Shown: positions 6,902-15,432, numbered from the stretch's first letter. The stretch is DNA of 64,000 nucleotides from Bacillota bacterium (GCA_023397655.1 JAEWTW010000043.1:62001-126000); one strand, 5' to 3'. Made by a program: numbers and translations. The notes: generated by a model not told the origin, from the letters alone.

Positions 6902-6939
6902 AACCAAAAACCACGTCTTAACGGCGTGGTTTTTTGGTT
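6902..6939. terminator. Bidirectional terminator between tetR and AKR gene
   Basis: AACCAAAAACCACG pairs with CGTGGTTTTTTGGTT around a 9-base loop. A-rich and T-rich arms let it serve both converging genes. Confidence 0.85.
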
Positions 6940-6970
6940 GGGAGATATCGGAGTTTGTGGGGCAAACTGT

Positions 6971-7891
6971 TTACGGTAGTATATTTCCGGCGGCAAGGTA
7001 TATTTCGTACCACTCCTCGCGGGTAATCATGATGTCCGCTGCCTTGGCGCAGTCCTTCATGCGCTGGACGTTCATCGTTCCCGTTACCGGCTGCATCTTG
7101 GCCGGATGACGCAGCAGCCACGCAATCGCCATGGTCGTGTTGCTTACATTATATTTGGCAGCTATTTCATTGATCTTGGCGTTCAGTTCCGGGAATTTGT
7201 CGTTATCCAGAAATACGCCGCTAAAGAAGCCGTACTGGAAGGGCGACCACGGCTGAATCGTGATGTCGTTCAAGCGGCAGAAATCCAGTATGCTGCCGTC
7301 CCGGTTCACCGCACGTTCGTCCAGCATGTTGACATGCAGCCCTTGTGAGATCATCGTGGCGTTGGTGATGCTGAGCTGCAGCTGATTGGCTACAAAAGGC
7401 TGCTTAACGGACTTCTGAAGCAGCTGTATCTGCATGGGGTTAAGGTTGGAGACACCGAAATGGCGCACTTTACCGGCGGCCTGCAAGATGTCGAAAGCAT
7501 CGGCCACCTCTTCCGGCTCCACCAGTGCGTCGGCTCTGTGCAGCAGCAGCACATCCAGATAGTCAGTCTTAAGGCGCTGCAGGATGCCGTCCACCGACCC
7601 CAGTATGTGCTTTTTGGAGAAATCGTGCCCGATGTTCCTTCTGATGCCGCACTTGGACTGCAGTATTACCTTCTCGCGCGCAGAGGCACTCATGTGAATC
7701 GCATCAGCAAAGATCTCTTCACATTCCCCATCGCCGTAGACGTCCGCATGATCAAAGAAATTCGCACCTTCGTCCAGCGCCGCCTGTACAAAACGCTCCG
7801 CTTCGGCTTTTTCTAGCCTGTTCAGACGCATGCACCCAATGGCGATTACCGGAACATCCAGATCTGACTTTCCCAGTTTGATCGTTCTCAT
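6971..7891 (-). CDS. Aldo/keto reductase (YdhF-like)
   Basis: 306 residues, an NADPH-dependent TIM-barrel reductase of aldehydes and ketones, cytoplasmic. The catalytic tetrad is visible: D47 and Y52 in FFDHADVYG, K80 in LQSK, H118 in LLLH. The C-terminal GTMNVQRMKDCAKA segment fits the NADP-binding region. It starts at 7891 behind GGAGG. Its promoter (8002-8032) has the 19-bp spacer and dyad typical of MerR-family activation, as known for AdhR-controlled carbonyl-stress genes. That points to a response to aldehydes. No MerR gene lies in the window. Confidence 0.9.
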   Translation of the reverse strand: MRTIKLGKSDLDVPVIAIGCMRLNRLEKAEAERFVQAALDEGANFFDHADVYGDGECEEIFADAIHMSASAREKVILQSKCGIRRNIGHDFSKKHILGSVDGILQRLKTDYLDVLLLHRADALVEPEEVADAFDILQAAGKVRHFGVSNLNPMQIQLLQKSVKQPFVANQLQLSITNATMISQGLHVNMLDERAVNRDGSILDFCRLNDITIQPWSPFQYGFFSGVFLDNDKFPELNAKINEIAAKYNVSNTTMAIAWLLRHPAKMQPVTGTMNVQRMKDCAKAADIMITREEWYEIYLAAGNILP

Positions 7892-8001
7892 TACTCTTCC
7901 TCCATATACCTTTATTTGAACACACGCAAGATGCCGCTTATCTGCCGCAGGCCAAGTGGTGAAGGCAGGACAGGCGCACCGTTGCTCTTCCGCTATTTTG
8001 A

Positions 8002-8032
8002 ATGATAAACCTTAGCGCTAACTCTAAGTCAA
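8002..8032 (-). promoter_or_regulatory. MerR-type promoter of the aldo/keto reductase
   Basis: On the minus strand: -35 TTGACT (8027-8032), a long 19-bp spacer, -10 TATCAT (8002-8007). The spacer carries the dyad CTTAGAGTTAGCGCTAAG (8011-8028). Elongated spacers with such CTTAG...CTAAG dyads are the hallmark of MerR activators, close to the AdhR operator type. The remaining sequence between 7892 and 8286 shows no gene. Confidence 0.8.
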
Positions 8033-8286
8033 TAGTCATTTCGCGGATTATGCAAAAGAGAATAAAAACAGACATTAATTACGGCGTTGATCCAGAAAAA
8101 TGCGCACAAAAAGCCCGTTGCCCATTGTCACTTGCGGATGTCGTTGGATATCTGGTCTGCCAAGGCAACCGCTTCAGTGCGACACACCGGCCAATGAACA
8201 GACCCAAAAGCAAAACACGTCCGCAAAATAAAAAAAGTGGTTGAATAACGTTGTCCAATATATTATAATAGCTTCTGCACCGACTT

Positions 8287-8363
8287 GGAGGTATGGCTCA
8301 GCCGGTTAGAGCGCTCGCTTCACATGCGAGAAGTCGCTGGTTCGAATCCAGCTATCTCCACCA
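8287..8363 (+). tRNA. tRNA-Val(CAC)
   Basis: Complete cloverleaf. Acceptor GGAGGTA pairs with TATCTCC; the D arm is GGCTCAGCCGGTTAGAGC; the anticodon arm CTCGC-TTCACAT-GCGAG has anticodon CAC; the T arm contains GGTTCGAATCC. CCA is encoded. Confidence 0.95.
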
Positions 8364-8364
8364 T

Positions 8365-8396
8365 AAACCGCGAATCATCGGGATACGCGGTTTTTT
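8365..8396 (+). terminator. Terminator after tRNA-Val
   Basis: AAACCGCG pairs with CGCGGTTT around a 14-base loop, followed by a T run. Confidence 0.8.
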
Positions 8397-8499
8397 GTTG
8401 CTCGTTTAATTTACAGCCTATTAATGCCCTGCAAAGATCATCTGTATGAGTTTGTTTGATATGTGTTAAAAATCATTTTTCGACAAATATATGCATAAG

Positions 8500-8528
8500 T
8501 TGACTTTATTTTTGCCATATAATATAAT
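8500..8528 (+). promoter_or_regulatory. Promoter of the VanW/PRC-barrel operon
   Basis: -35 TTGACT (8500-8505), 17-bp spacer, -10 TATAAT (8523-8528). It leaves a leader of about 185 nt before the TTG start at 8719. Confidence 0.75.
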
Positions 8529-8621
8529 TGCTCATATATATTATTGTTAATATTGACTTTACACAGCCTGCGGGAATAATTCCTTTGCATTCATGCGGGC
8601 AGCGGGGATTTGGCAGCTCGG

Positions 8622-8646
8622 ACCGGCAGAGTTCGGCTGGTTTTTT
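8622..8646 (+). terminator. Terminator-like hairpin in the operon leader
   Basis: ACCGGC (8622-8627) pairs with GCTGGT (8636-8641) around an 8-base loop and is followed by T6. Placed inside the 5' leader, it could work as an attenuator. I could not match the leader to a known riboswitch. Confidence 0.45.
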
Positions 8647-8718
8647 GGTGCCTGAAGCAGAAACAGGTTTTATGTGCTGTACGGGTTGTTCATATATAAA
8701 TCAGAGAGGGCCTGATCA

Positions 8719-10161
8719 TTGTTATTTTATGTAATTATACTGGGCTTTGGTGCGCTGGCTGGGGTTATTATTAATATACTGATCAATCATAAGGATGTCG
8801 TTTATACTGTTATTGGTTCAATCGTGATACTACTGACAGGCGGCTTTGCCTGTTTCGTTTTATACTATCCGTTTTATTTTGACAGCTTCCGGACAATGAT
8901 AACAACATTGGTCATTGTCGCTGTCTTTTTTATCGTTATTTATATTTCCCTTCGTTTGCTGGTCAATGCGGTATCGCTGCGCAACGAGCCTCTGTCACAG
9001 CTTGATACCGGTGCAAGCGGTCATGCATCAAAGCCAGCTAACAGGGTTATCTCTCGTCCGGGTACAAACGGAAGAGTGGTAAAAACCAAAACGATCGGAA
9101 CCGTGGAAGTCACCCGGCTTAATAAAACGACCCTGCAGAACGCCAAAAACACCGGCCAGACAGCCGCCATACAACCATCATCGGGCAATGTGAGTACGGT
9201 GCGTCCCGCTCAGGCCAATGCGGCGCGGCAGACCGAACCGGTTCATACATCTTTTAAAGCCGTCTTTGTACCCCAAGGGGCGTCTGGCATCCAACAGCCT
9301 GAAACAGCTGTGCCTTCTGCGGAAGACGCAGCCGTTTATTCTGCTCAGCAGTCCGAAGTCATCCTCGTCCCGGAGGATACAAGTGCTGAGAAGCTGCCGG
9401 TTCATCCGACTCAACCGGCTGACGTATTAGCCGATGAAGCCCCCGCTGAAACTGCGCAGGAACTGCTGGTTCCGATGTCCGAAACAGATATTGCGCCGGC
9501 GGATGCGGTACGCACCGAAACCACACAAGAACCGACGACTCAAATGCCCGAAACGGTCGATGCCGCACTGGCGGATGAAGAGTCCGCCGAAATAGCGCAG
9601 GAACCGTCGGCTCACATACTCGAATCGGATACTGAAGCCCAGACGGACGAAGAATCCGATGAAACCGCGCAGGAACCGGCTGCTATGCCGGACATGCATG
9701 CCGCTGCACAACCGGACGAGACAACCGCCGAAATTATGCAGGAATCAACGGCTCATATGCCCGATACGGATACTGCTGTTCAAACGGCCGATGCATCTGC
9801 TGAAATCGTACACATTCTGCCCGTTTTGCAGAGCGAAACCGTCCCGGCCTCCGAGCAAGCCCCTGTTGCAGATAAATATTCGATGCTGCTCGATAAGGCT
9901 GTTGAGCTGATTGAAGATGACAAGTACGCATACGCCATGCAGCTGCTCGCAGCATGCCTGAGCGGTTCCTCCAGCCCGGCCCAGCAAAAACAGGCCGATA
10001 TATTGCTGCTGGAGTGCCTCACCCTTTCGGAACAATATGATCAGGCCCGGAAAAAATGGTTGGAAGTTTTGAATAAAATGTATATACTTGAACCGTCAGA
10101 TAAGTTAAAATTAAAACATATACTGATGAAAATAGACAGCAGAAACAGACAGGTATCATGA
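8719..10161 (+). CDS. Membrane protein with acidic repeats and TPR-like tail
   Basis: 480 residues from a TTG start at 8719, chosen because AGAGAGGG sits 8 bases upstream. Three hydrophobic helices (about 3-21, 29-50, 59-84) anchor it. Residues about 90-235 are Gln/Ala/Thr-rich. Residues about 235-375 hold five or six imperfect copies of a roughly 25-residue acidic unit (core ETAQEP...MPETD...). Residues about 385-480 are helical and resemble one or two TPR-type repeats (YSMLLDKAVELIEDDKYAYA). The stop overlaps the VanW start by ATGA, so the two are translationally coupled. It may be an envelope scaffold. Family not recognised. Confidence 0.75.
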   Translation: MLFYVIILGFGALAGVIINILINHKDVVYTVIGSIVILLTGGFACFVLYYPFYFDSFRTMITTLVIVAVFFIVIYISLRLLVNAVSLRNEPLSQLDTGASGHASKPANRVISRPGTNGRVVKTKTIGTVEVTRLNKTTLQNAKNTGQTAAIQPSSGNVSTVRPAQANAARQTEPVHTSFKAVFVPQGASGIQQPETAVPSAEDAAVYSAQQSEVILVPEDTSAEKLPVHPTQPADVLADEAPAETAQELLVPMSETDIAPADAVRTETTQEPTTQMPETVDAALADEESAEIAQEPSAHILESDTEAQTDEESDETAQEPAAMPDMHAAAQPDETTAEIMQESTAHMPDTDTAVQTADASAEIVHILPVLQSETVPASEQAPVADKYSMLLDKAVELIEDDKYAYAMQLLAACLSGSSSPAQQKQADILLLECLTLSEQYDQARKKWLEVLNKMYILEPSDKLKLKHILMKIDSRNRQVS

Positions 10162-11552
10162 ACAGTAGTAGGGGTGGCAAATTAATTGATAAAAAGTTTG
10201 TGGGCAATATGCTGCTTGTCAGCGGCATTGTTGTTTCATTTATGCTTTTCTGCGGTTTTGTCGGTGTCACTGAGCTCCTTAACAATAATGTTTTTGCCAA
10301 GGGCGTATTCATAGATGGTATTAACGTATCCGGATTAAACCTGGACGAGGGCAGGGAGGCGGTGGAAGAAAACGCCGCTCAGCAGCTTTCTCAAATTCAC
10401 GTGACGCTCAATTACAATGGAAACACCCGGCAATTGGATGCCGGTGAATTGGGTATTTCATTCAATACCGAAGAAATGGTCACACAGGCATATAACTATA
10501 ACAAACTGCAAAGCGATACTGTTGAACAGCGCTTTGACAAAACCTCATATTTATCCGGCGGTGTCAATTTTGAGTCTGAACGGATCATAGACCAAGCCCG
10601 CCTGCGCGCTACCGTTGATAATTTCGCCAGCCAGTTCATAGCTCCCGCAGTTGATTCATCGGCTTCTTTCGATAAAGCCTCATCCGTATTTGCCTACACT
10701 GAGGAGCAGTCGGGAACCGAAGTGGATGCCGACCAGCTTTTCAACGATATATTGTCTGCTATCGGCCAGCAGGACAGCACTAGCCTACAGGTGGTGAGCA
10801 AAGAAGTGCCCCCCGTCGTGACTGCCGATGATCTGGAACGCAACACCGTACTGATATCCTCATTTGAAACCATCGCTGAATTTAACGCGAATCGGAATAT
10901 GAATATTTCACTGATCGCCTCAGCCGTTGACGGCCTCGAAATCAAGCCGGGTGAAACACTGTCACTCAATGAAACGACCGGCCAAAGAACAGAGGAAAAA
11001 GGATACAAACCCGCTTCCGCCATTTCCGACGGTATACTGGTCGATCAGGTAGGCGGCGGCATTTGTCAGCTGGCGGGTACCCTTTACAACGCCGCACTGT
11101 TGACCGACCTTGAAATCGTTGAGCGGGTCAATCACACATGGCCTTCCGTTTATCTCCCCGTCGGTCAGGACTCAACGCTCAACTGGAACGATAAGGATCT
11201 GAAAATCAGGAACAACTCGGATCACAGCGTTTATATCAGTGCAAAGTTTAAGGACCAAAAACTGACCGTCAGTCTTTACGGACAGCCTTTGCCAGACGGC
11301 AAGTCCATTAAAGTCGAGAATAAAATCATTAAAGAGATTAAACCGGGCGCTACCGAAGTTCTTTATTCAAACAAGCTTCCCATCGGCACAACACAGACTG
11401 TGCGAAAGGCTCGTACAGGATATCAGGTGGAAGTTTATCGGGTTTATTACCAGGATGGGGTCGAGGTCGAAAGAGAACTGGTCTCGAAAGACAGTTATCC
11501 TGCACTCAATAAGATCGTATTAAAAGGAAGAGATGTTTCCCAAGATAAATAA
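10158..11552 (+). CDS. VanW-family cell-envelope protein
   Basis: 464 residues. One transmembrane helix (about 16-41) leaves the rest outside. Residues about 50-230 form the YoaR-type putative peptidoglycan-binding region (GVFIDGINVSGLNLDEG start). Residues about 245-385 are the VanW domain, with LNETTGQRTEEKGY, QVGGGICQLAGTLYNAALL and a beta-rich end. The last 75 residues resemble a G5-like domain. VanW is named after vancomycin-resistance clusters but its biochemical role is unknown. Nothing here indicates glycopeptide resistance. It sits between a membrane protein and a PRC-barrel protein in one operon. Confidence 0.9.
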   Translation: MNSSRGGKLIDKKFVGNMLLVSGIVVSFMLFCGFVGVTELLNNNVFAKGVFIDGINVSGLNLDEGREAVEENAAQQLSQIHVTLNYNGNTRQLDAGELGISFNTEEMVTQAYNYNKLQSDTVEQRFDKTSYLSGGVNFESERIIDQARLRATVDNFASQFIAPAVDSSASFDKASSVFAYTEEQSGTEVDADQLFNDILSAIGQQDSTSLQVVSKEVPPVVTADDLERNTVLISSFETIAEFNANRNMNISLIASAVDGLEIKPGETLSLNETTGQRTEEKGYKPASAISDGILVDQVGGGICQLAGTLYNAALLTDLEIVERVNHTWPSVYLPVGQDSTLNWNDKDLKIRNNSDHSVYISAKFKDQKLTVSLYGQPLPDGKSIKVENKIIKEIKPGATEVLYSNKLPIGTTQTVRKARTGYQVEVYRVYYQDGVEVERELVSKDSYPALNKIVLKGRDVSQDK

Positions 11553-11565
11553 GGAGGAGTTACAA

Positions 11566-12189
11566 ATGAAAAGTTCATCTCAGGTGACCGGCCTGCCTCT
11601 CATGGGCATAAAAGAAGGCCTGGAGTTTGGGACCGTTCGGGATATCGTGGTAGACCCGCAGACGAAAAAGGTCAAATCACTTATCCTTCAGGGTTCGACA
11701 GGCGGATACGATTTTCGCGAGCTGAACGTAGCTGATGTCGTTGGCATAGGCAAGGACTATGTGATTACTCAGAGCATCGCAAACGCTGTTGCCACCGGCC
11801 TGTCCGAAGCAGGCATGGCATTGCTGGGCATGAGATGTATTGCGTCGTCAGGCAACGTGCTGGGAACAATTAAAGATTTTGTTTTCGACGAGAAAACAGG
11901 CGACATCACATCCGTTCAACTGGATAACGGCATGGATATTCCCGGGCCTAATATGCTCGCCCTGTCCAACAATCTGCTGTTTGTCAGTGCCGAAGATGAG
12001 GCGGCTGACGATAACGTTTCCACTTTGGAAAAGGAACAGCAGGACTATATGATTGGCCGGATTGTTAAGAATGATATTCTGAACCAAAGCGGACAAGTCA
12101 TCATCCAGAAGGGAACGAAGGTTTCGGCAGAAGTGATCCGCCTCGCGGAAGAAGCCGGTGTCATGATCGACCTGACGCTTGAACTGTAA
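11566..12189 (+). CDS. PRC-barrel domain protein
   Basis: 207 residues. The start is the ATG at 11566 behind AAGGAGGAG; the frame is open further upstream but that part overlaps the VanW gene. Two PRC-barrel-like beta domains are visible: residues 1-80 (MGIKEGLEFGTVRDIVVDPQ) and about 85-150 (ASSGNVLGTIKDFVFDEKTG, then SVQLDNG). The C-terminal 50 residues are charged and helical. The same fold is used by RimM and YlmC/YmxH-type sporulation-linked proteins. Cytoplasmic, with unknown partner. It is the last gene of the operon. Confidence 0.85.
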   Translation: MKSSSQVTGLPLMGIKEGLEFGTVRDIVVDPQTKKVKSLILQGSTGGYDFRELNVADVVGIGKDYVITQSIANAVATGLSEAGMALLGMRCIASSGNVLGTIKDFVFDEKTGDITSVQLDNGMDIPGPNMLALSNNLLFVSAEDEAADDNVSTLEKEQQDYMIGRIVKNDILNQSGQVIIQKGTKVSAEVIRLAEEAGVMIDLTLEL

Positions 12190-12273
12190 CTGTTACTTCC
12201 TCATACATACAGCCTGAACAGATAGATGATGCGCAAAGCATGTTTATCTGTTTCAACTTGAGATGAATTTTTT

Positions 12274-12305
12274 AAAAGCGCTGATATTCTCAGAGCTTTT
12301 TTCTT
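12274..12305 (+). terminator. Terminator of the VanW/PRC-barrel operon
   Basis: AAAAGCGCTGA pairs with TCAGAGCTTTT (one mismatch) around a 5-base loop, then a T-rich tail. Another dyad just upstream (ACAGATA...TATCTGT, about 12220-12252) may help. Confidence 0.75.
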
Positions 12306-12410
12306 TTTACAAGTCATATTCTGGTGAAATTATAAAAATTACGTTGCCTGAGTTGTAGTATCATTCAATCCTTTGTTTTTATTGATTTACATAACAGCAA
12401 TATGTTTGGC

Positions 12411-12439
12411 TTGGATGAATGTCATTTTTGGTGTATATT
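12411..12439 (+). promoter_or_regulatory. Promoter of the first zinc-ribbon permease-like gene
   Basis: -35 TTGGAT (12411-12416), 17-bp spacer, -10 TATATT (12434-12439), 46 bp before the start codon. Confidence 0.55.
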
Positions 12440-12484
12440 GGCTATATCAAAGCATGATGATTATTTTCACAGGAGGACCTAGTT

Positions 12485-13579
12485 ATGAAGTTTTGCATAT
12501 TGTGCGGCAAAGAGCTGTCGAAAGACGCAGCTTTTTGTACCGGATGTGGTGCAGCTGCACCGCCCGTATCAGAAACGATGTCGTCCTGTGCATCCCCATC
12601 TTCACAGCCGCCCAAATATGCACCAGTCACGCACCCAAAAAGCGGCGTGACTTTTCGTAATGCCGTGCTGGGTTTTATAATCCCCGCCTTGCTGCTTATC
12701 ATGGTTTTAATAACAGGCTCGGGAAGTCCTGTCTTTTATAAACTGTTAAACTTGAAGCAAGTGTTCGCCCAGTCCGTGTCCACGATAGCCATCGCACTTG
12801 CTGTTGTATTGCCTGCGCGCGCTAAGGGCCCTGACCTGTCGGCAGGCGCAATTTCAGGGCTTTCCGCCATTGTTGCCGCCCTGGTTGTTCAATCAGGCGG
12901 TACATGGTTGACGGGCTTATTGCTGTCAATAGCCGTTGCAGCGGCCATCGGTGCTGTGAACGGCATAATTAACGGACTGATACGTATCCCGTCCTCTGTC
13001 TTGACAGTCCTGATCTCAGTCATCGTCACAGGATTCATTTCCTATGTCATCAGGCAATTGACGTTTATCTTGACCAGAGGCGCTTCTATCCTGGCACACA
13101 TCCCGGAAGTTTCGCTGACCGCAGCAGGAGTCCTCATACTGCTCATCGCATTTGCCGCTGTCTTTTTACTCAATTTTACGACACCACTTGGCTCCCCGTT
13201 GTTTAAAAGAAACCGCCCCATTTCTGTTTGTATCTTATCTTACATGATTAGCGCTGTCATTGCAGCGTTTGCAGGTTTCTATTTACTACTGCGCTATCGT
13301 GCCGTAACCCCCATGGTGAGCGCGGGTAATGAACCGCTGATACTATTCGTCTTCGCTTGCCTGCTGTCAAGCCGTGCACTGGATAACCGCATAGCACCCG
13401 CTTTATACGCGATGCTGCTCGCTATCATCTGGACATTCTTTAATAATCTGCTGACAGTCTATTCTGTCAATGCGTTTTATCAATATGTATTCTTTATTAT
13501 TCTGGCCGCCAGTACACTTGCCGTTGCCTTCGTCAGCCGGTATGAAAAAAGAGTATCGGGCAGCCTGCCTTCCGCTTGA
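12485..13579 (+). CDS. Zinc ribbon fused to RbsC-like membrane domain, copy 1
   Basis: 364 residues, start behind AGGAGGACCTAG. Residues 4-21 form a zinc ribbon (C4-x2-C7-x10-C18-x2-C21, CILCGKELSKDAAFCTGCG). A Ser/Pro linker follows to about 55. The rest has eight to ten hydrophobic helices. Its core resembles ribose-type ABC permeases: GPDLSAGAISGLSAIVAA (115-132), then AVNGIINGLIRIPSSVLTVL. The genuine permease at 40438 reads GIDLSSGPVMATAG and FINGIITTKVKVPPFIVTL in the same places. No ATPase or binding protein is nearby. A sensor or scaffold role rather than transport is inferred. Confidence 0.75.
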   Translation: MKFCILCGKELSKDAAFCTGCGAAAPPVSETMSSCASPSSQPPKYAPVTHPKSGVTFRNAVLGFIIPALLLIMVLITGSGSPVFYKLLNLKQVFAQSVSTIAIALAVVLPARAKGPDLSAGAISGLSAIVAALVVQSGGTWLTGLLLSIAVAAAIGAVNGIINGLIRIPSSVLTVLISVIVTGFISYVIRQLTFILTRGASILAHIPEVSLTAAGVLILLIAFAAVFLLNFTTPLGSPLFKRNRPISVCILSYMISAVIAAFAGFYLLLRYRAVTPMVSAGNEPLILFVFACLLSSRALDNRIAPALYAMLLAIIWTFFNNLLTVYSVNAFYQYVFFIILAASTLAVAFVSRYEKRVSGSLPSA

Positions 13580-13661
13580 GCAGATTACCTGTTTAACGCA
13601 GGTCAAATTTCCCTGCCAGCTTTCTTATGCATTCTCCCAAAGGGGTCCGGAAACTTATCAA

Positions 13662-13690
13662 TTGTCATTACATGAAGTGTAAAGTATAAT
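13662..13690 (+). promoter_or_regulatory. Promoter of the second zinc-ribbon permease-like gene
   Basis: -35 TTGTCA (13662-13667), 17-bp spacer, -10 TATAAT (13685-13690). Copy 2 can therefore be expressed independently of copy 1. Confidence 0.75.
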
Positions 13691-13733
13691 TGTACCATAT
13701 ACAATGCTATGAGAAACAGGAGGAATCCCTGAT

Positions 13734-14795
13734 ATGACTTATTGCATTCAATGCGGAAAAGAATTAACCCAAGACGCCGCCTTTTGCACCGGGTGCGGTG
13801 CTGAAGCCCCGCAGTCTGCTTCATCAACACCGGCTGCTGAGAAGACTCCTCCGGTCCCCGCAAACAAAGGAGTCACGTTTCGAAACAGCGGTATCGGACT
13901 GCTGCTCACCGGCGTGCTTTTGATCGCGGTGCATATTCTCGCCTTTGCTTCCTCGCCTATGTTTCTCCATTTCTCGAACATTGCGAACCTGTTGAGGCAA
14001 TTCGCCGTTGCATCAGCCATTGGCTTTGCTGTGGTGTTGTCCATGCGTGCCAAAGGGCCTGACCTCTCTGTCGGGTCGGTCATGGGCCTGTCGGCTGTCA
14101 TCGTCTCGTCAATCGGTCTGTCTTCCGGCTCCGTATGGATCGGCCTGTTGGCTGCCCTGGCAGTCAGCATTGTTATAGGATCAATTAACGGCGTATTCTC
14201 GGTCTTTTTCCGCGTTCCTGCCGTCATCATCACCATTATTACGAGCGCGCTCGCCTACAGCATCAGTCTGCTGATCTCGCAAGGACAGTTTATTACAGGA
14301 CCTTTTCCTTCCCTGAAGGATATTCCGGCTGCTTCATTCATACTAATATTGATGACGTTTAGCCTTGCGTTCCTGCTCATAATGCTGACGCCGCTTGGGC
14401 TGCCCCAGCATAAAAGAGAAAAAAATCTCCGTCCGGTATCCTTTGTGTTCGCTTATGTGGCCAGCGCTGTCATCGCCGTATCAGCGGGCTTTTTTCTGGT
14501 GCTTCGCCTGGGCGGCGCGAAATCGGGGCTCGGTGCCGGTTACGAAGTCAATGTTTTGTTCATATTTGCCGTCGTTTATTCGATCCGTGTGCTGGACAAC
14601 AGAATCGCTCCAGTGCTTTTTTCAATCATACCTGCATGGATTCTTTGTGTCCTCAACAACGCACTTGCGCTCATGGGTTCGCAATTTTATATTCAGAACC
14701 TTATCAGCGGCTCACTAGCACTGATATTCGGGATACTGGCATATGTTTGCCGTGCGGAAAAACGAAAAGCCATGCTGAGTCTGATGCCCGATTAA
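13734..14795 (+). CDS. Zinc ribbon fused to RbsC-like membrane domain, copy 2
   Basis: 353 residues behind AGGAGG. This is a paralogue of the gene just upstream with the same architecture: zinc ribbon with C4, C7, C18, C21; linker with Ser/Ala/Pro; then a multi-helix domain with GPDLSVGSVMGLSAVIVSS (108-126) and GSINGVFSVFFRVPAVIITI. The ends are also alike (RVLDNRIAPVLFSIIP against RALDNRIAPALYAMLL). Divergence is substantial outside these blocks, so the duplication is not recent. It has its own strong promoter. No ABC partner is encoded here. Confidence 0.75.
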   Translation: MTYCIQCGKELTQDAAFCTGCGAEAPQSASSTPAAEKTPPVPANKGVTFRNSGIGLLLTGVLLIAVHILAFASSPMFLHFSNIANLLRQFAVASAIGFAVVLSMRAKGPDLSVGSVMGLSAVIVSSIGLSSGSVWIGLLAALAVSIVIGSINGVFSVFFRVPAVIITIITSALAYSISLLISQGQFITGPFPSLKDIPAASFILILMTFSLAFLLIMLTPLGLPQHKREKNLRPVSFVFAYVASAVIAVSAGFFLVLRLGGAKSGLGAGYEVNVLFIFAVVYSIRVLDNRIAPVLFSIIPAWILCVLNNALALMGSQFYIQNLISGSLALIFGILAYVCRAEKRKAMLSLMPD

Positions 14796-14933
14796 GTCTC
14801 AGACCAAATGCGCATAGCTTAGGGCATCTGATACCATGCACACGGATGAGCCCGATTTATCGATTATCCTACGGCAACTCACCGCCCGCTTTCCGTCAGA
14901 AGGCGGAACATGCTCAGCGACTGCTGTATCAAA

Positions 14934-15263
14934 TTATGGCAGGTAATCTGTACGCACCGGTGAGAAAACTTCCACCGCCACCGAGTTCTCCAGTGTTTTT
15001 GCACCGTGGGTCACACCACCCGGTATCAACCAGGAGTCCCCTGGGCTGATGTCATACACGTTATCGCCGATGGTCAGCACCATATGCCCGGACACCAGAT
15101 AGCCCGTCTGTTCCTCCGGATGGCTGTGCATTGGCAGGCTCACGCCTTTTTCCATCACAAACTCGGTCATCAAAGTCTTTTCCCCGTAGCTTAACGTCTT
15201 GCGTTTTATGCCCGCCGCCGCTTCAATATATCCGCTGTCCGATGACTGGCTGTAATACTCCAT
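14934..15263 (-). CDS. Small cupin-domain protein
   Basis: 109 residues. I chose the ATG at 15263 because AAAGGAGAC precedes it; the open frame extends 21 codons further up without a site. A single cupin barrel is visible. Motif 1 is HSHPEEQTGYLVSGH (metal-binding His/Glu) and motif 2 PGDSWLIPGGVTHGAK. Such proteins bind a small molecule or metal, either as isomerase- or dioxygenase-type enzymes or as sensors. It lies alone between the permease-like gene and trpB2, on the strand of the latter. Substrate unknown. Confidence 0.85.
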   Translation of the reverse strand: MEYYSQSSDSGYIEAAAGIKRKTLSYGEKTLMTEFVMEKGVSLPMHSHPEEQTGYLVSGHMVLTIGDNVYDISPGDSWLIPGGVTHGAKTLENSVAVEVFSPVRTDYLP

Positions 15264-15383
15264 GCTTTTGTCTCCTTTAGGGTCGTCTTGCCCTATTGTC
15301 GCATACCGGCGGCGTACTAAGCCCAAGCGCAGGCCGCCATTACTCTGCTATCCTTGTATGCTTCCAAAACTCAGCGCCGACAG

Positions 15384-15419
15384 AGAAAAAGCGGCTGCGC
15401 ATTGTGTATGCAGCCGCTT
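15384..15419 (-). terminator. Terminator of the trpB2 gene
   Basis: AAGCGGCTGC pairs with GCAGCCGCTT around 11 bases; on the minus strand it is followed by TTTTTCTC. Confidence 0.85.
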
Positions 15420-15432
15420 GTATGTCCTTTTG

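Noticed and set aside
8002..8244. 80-codon ORF before tRNA-Val
   Set aside because: Its start lies inside the well-formed MerR-type promoter of the aldo/keto reductase, and it has no ribosome binding site.
8540..8719. Cyclic-di-GMP or other known riboswitch in the same leader
   Set aside because: I could not find the conserved core bases of the GEMM or other common classes.
8528..8734. 68-codon ORF in the leader of the VanW operon
   Set aside because: Starts at the -10 box and crosses the terminator-like hairpin; probably untranslated leader.
10158..11552. Vancomycin resistance
   Set aside because: Only the VanW-type domain is present; no vanHAX, vanRS or vanY genes, and VanW alone does not give resistance.
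14796..14933. Short coding remnant between the permease-like gene and the cupin
   Set aside because: A 36-codon frame exists but has no ribosome binding site and no recognisable similarity.
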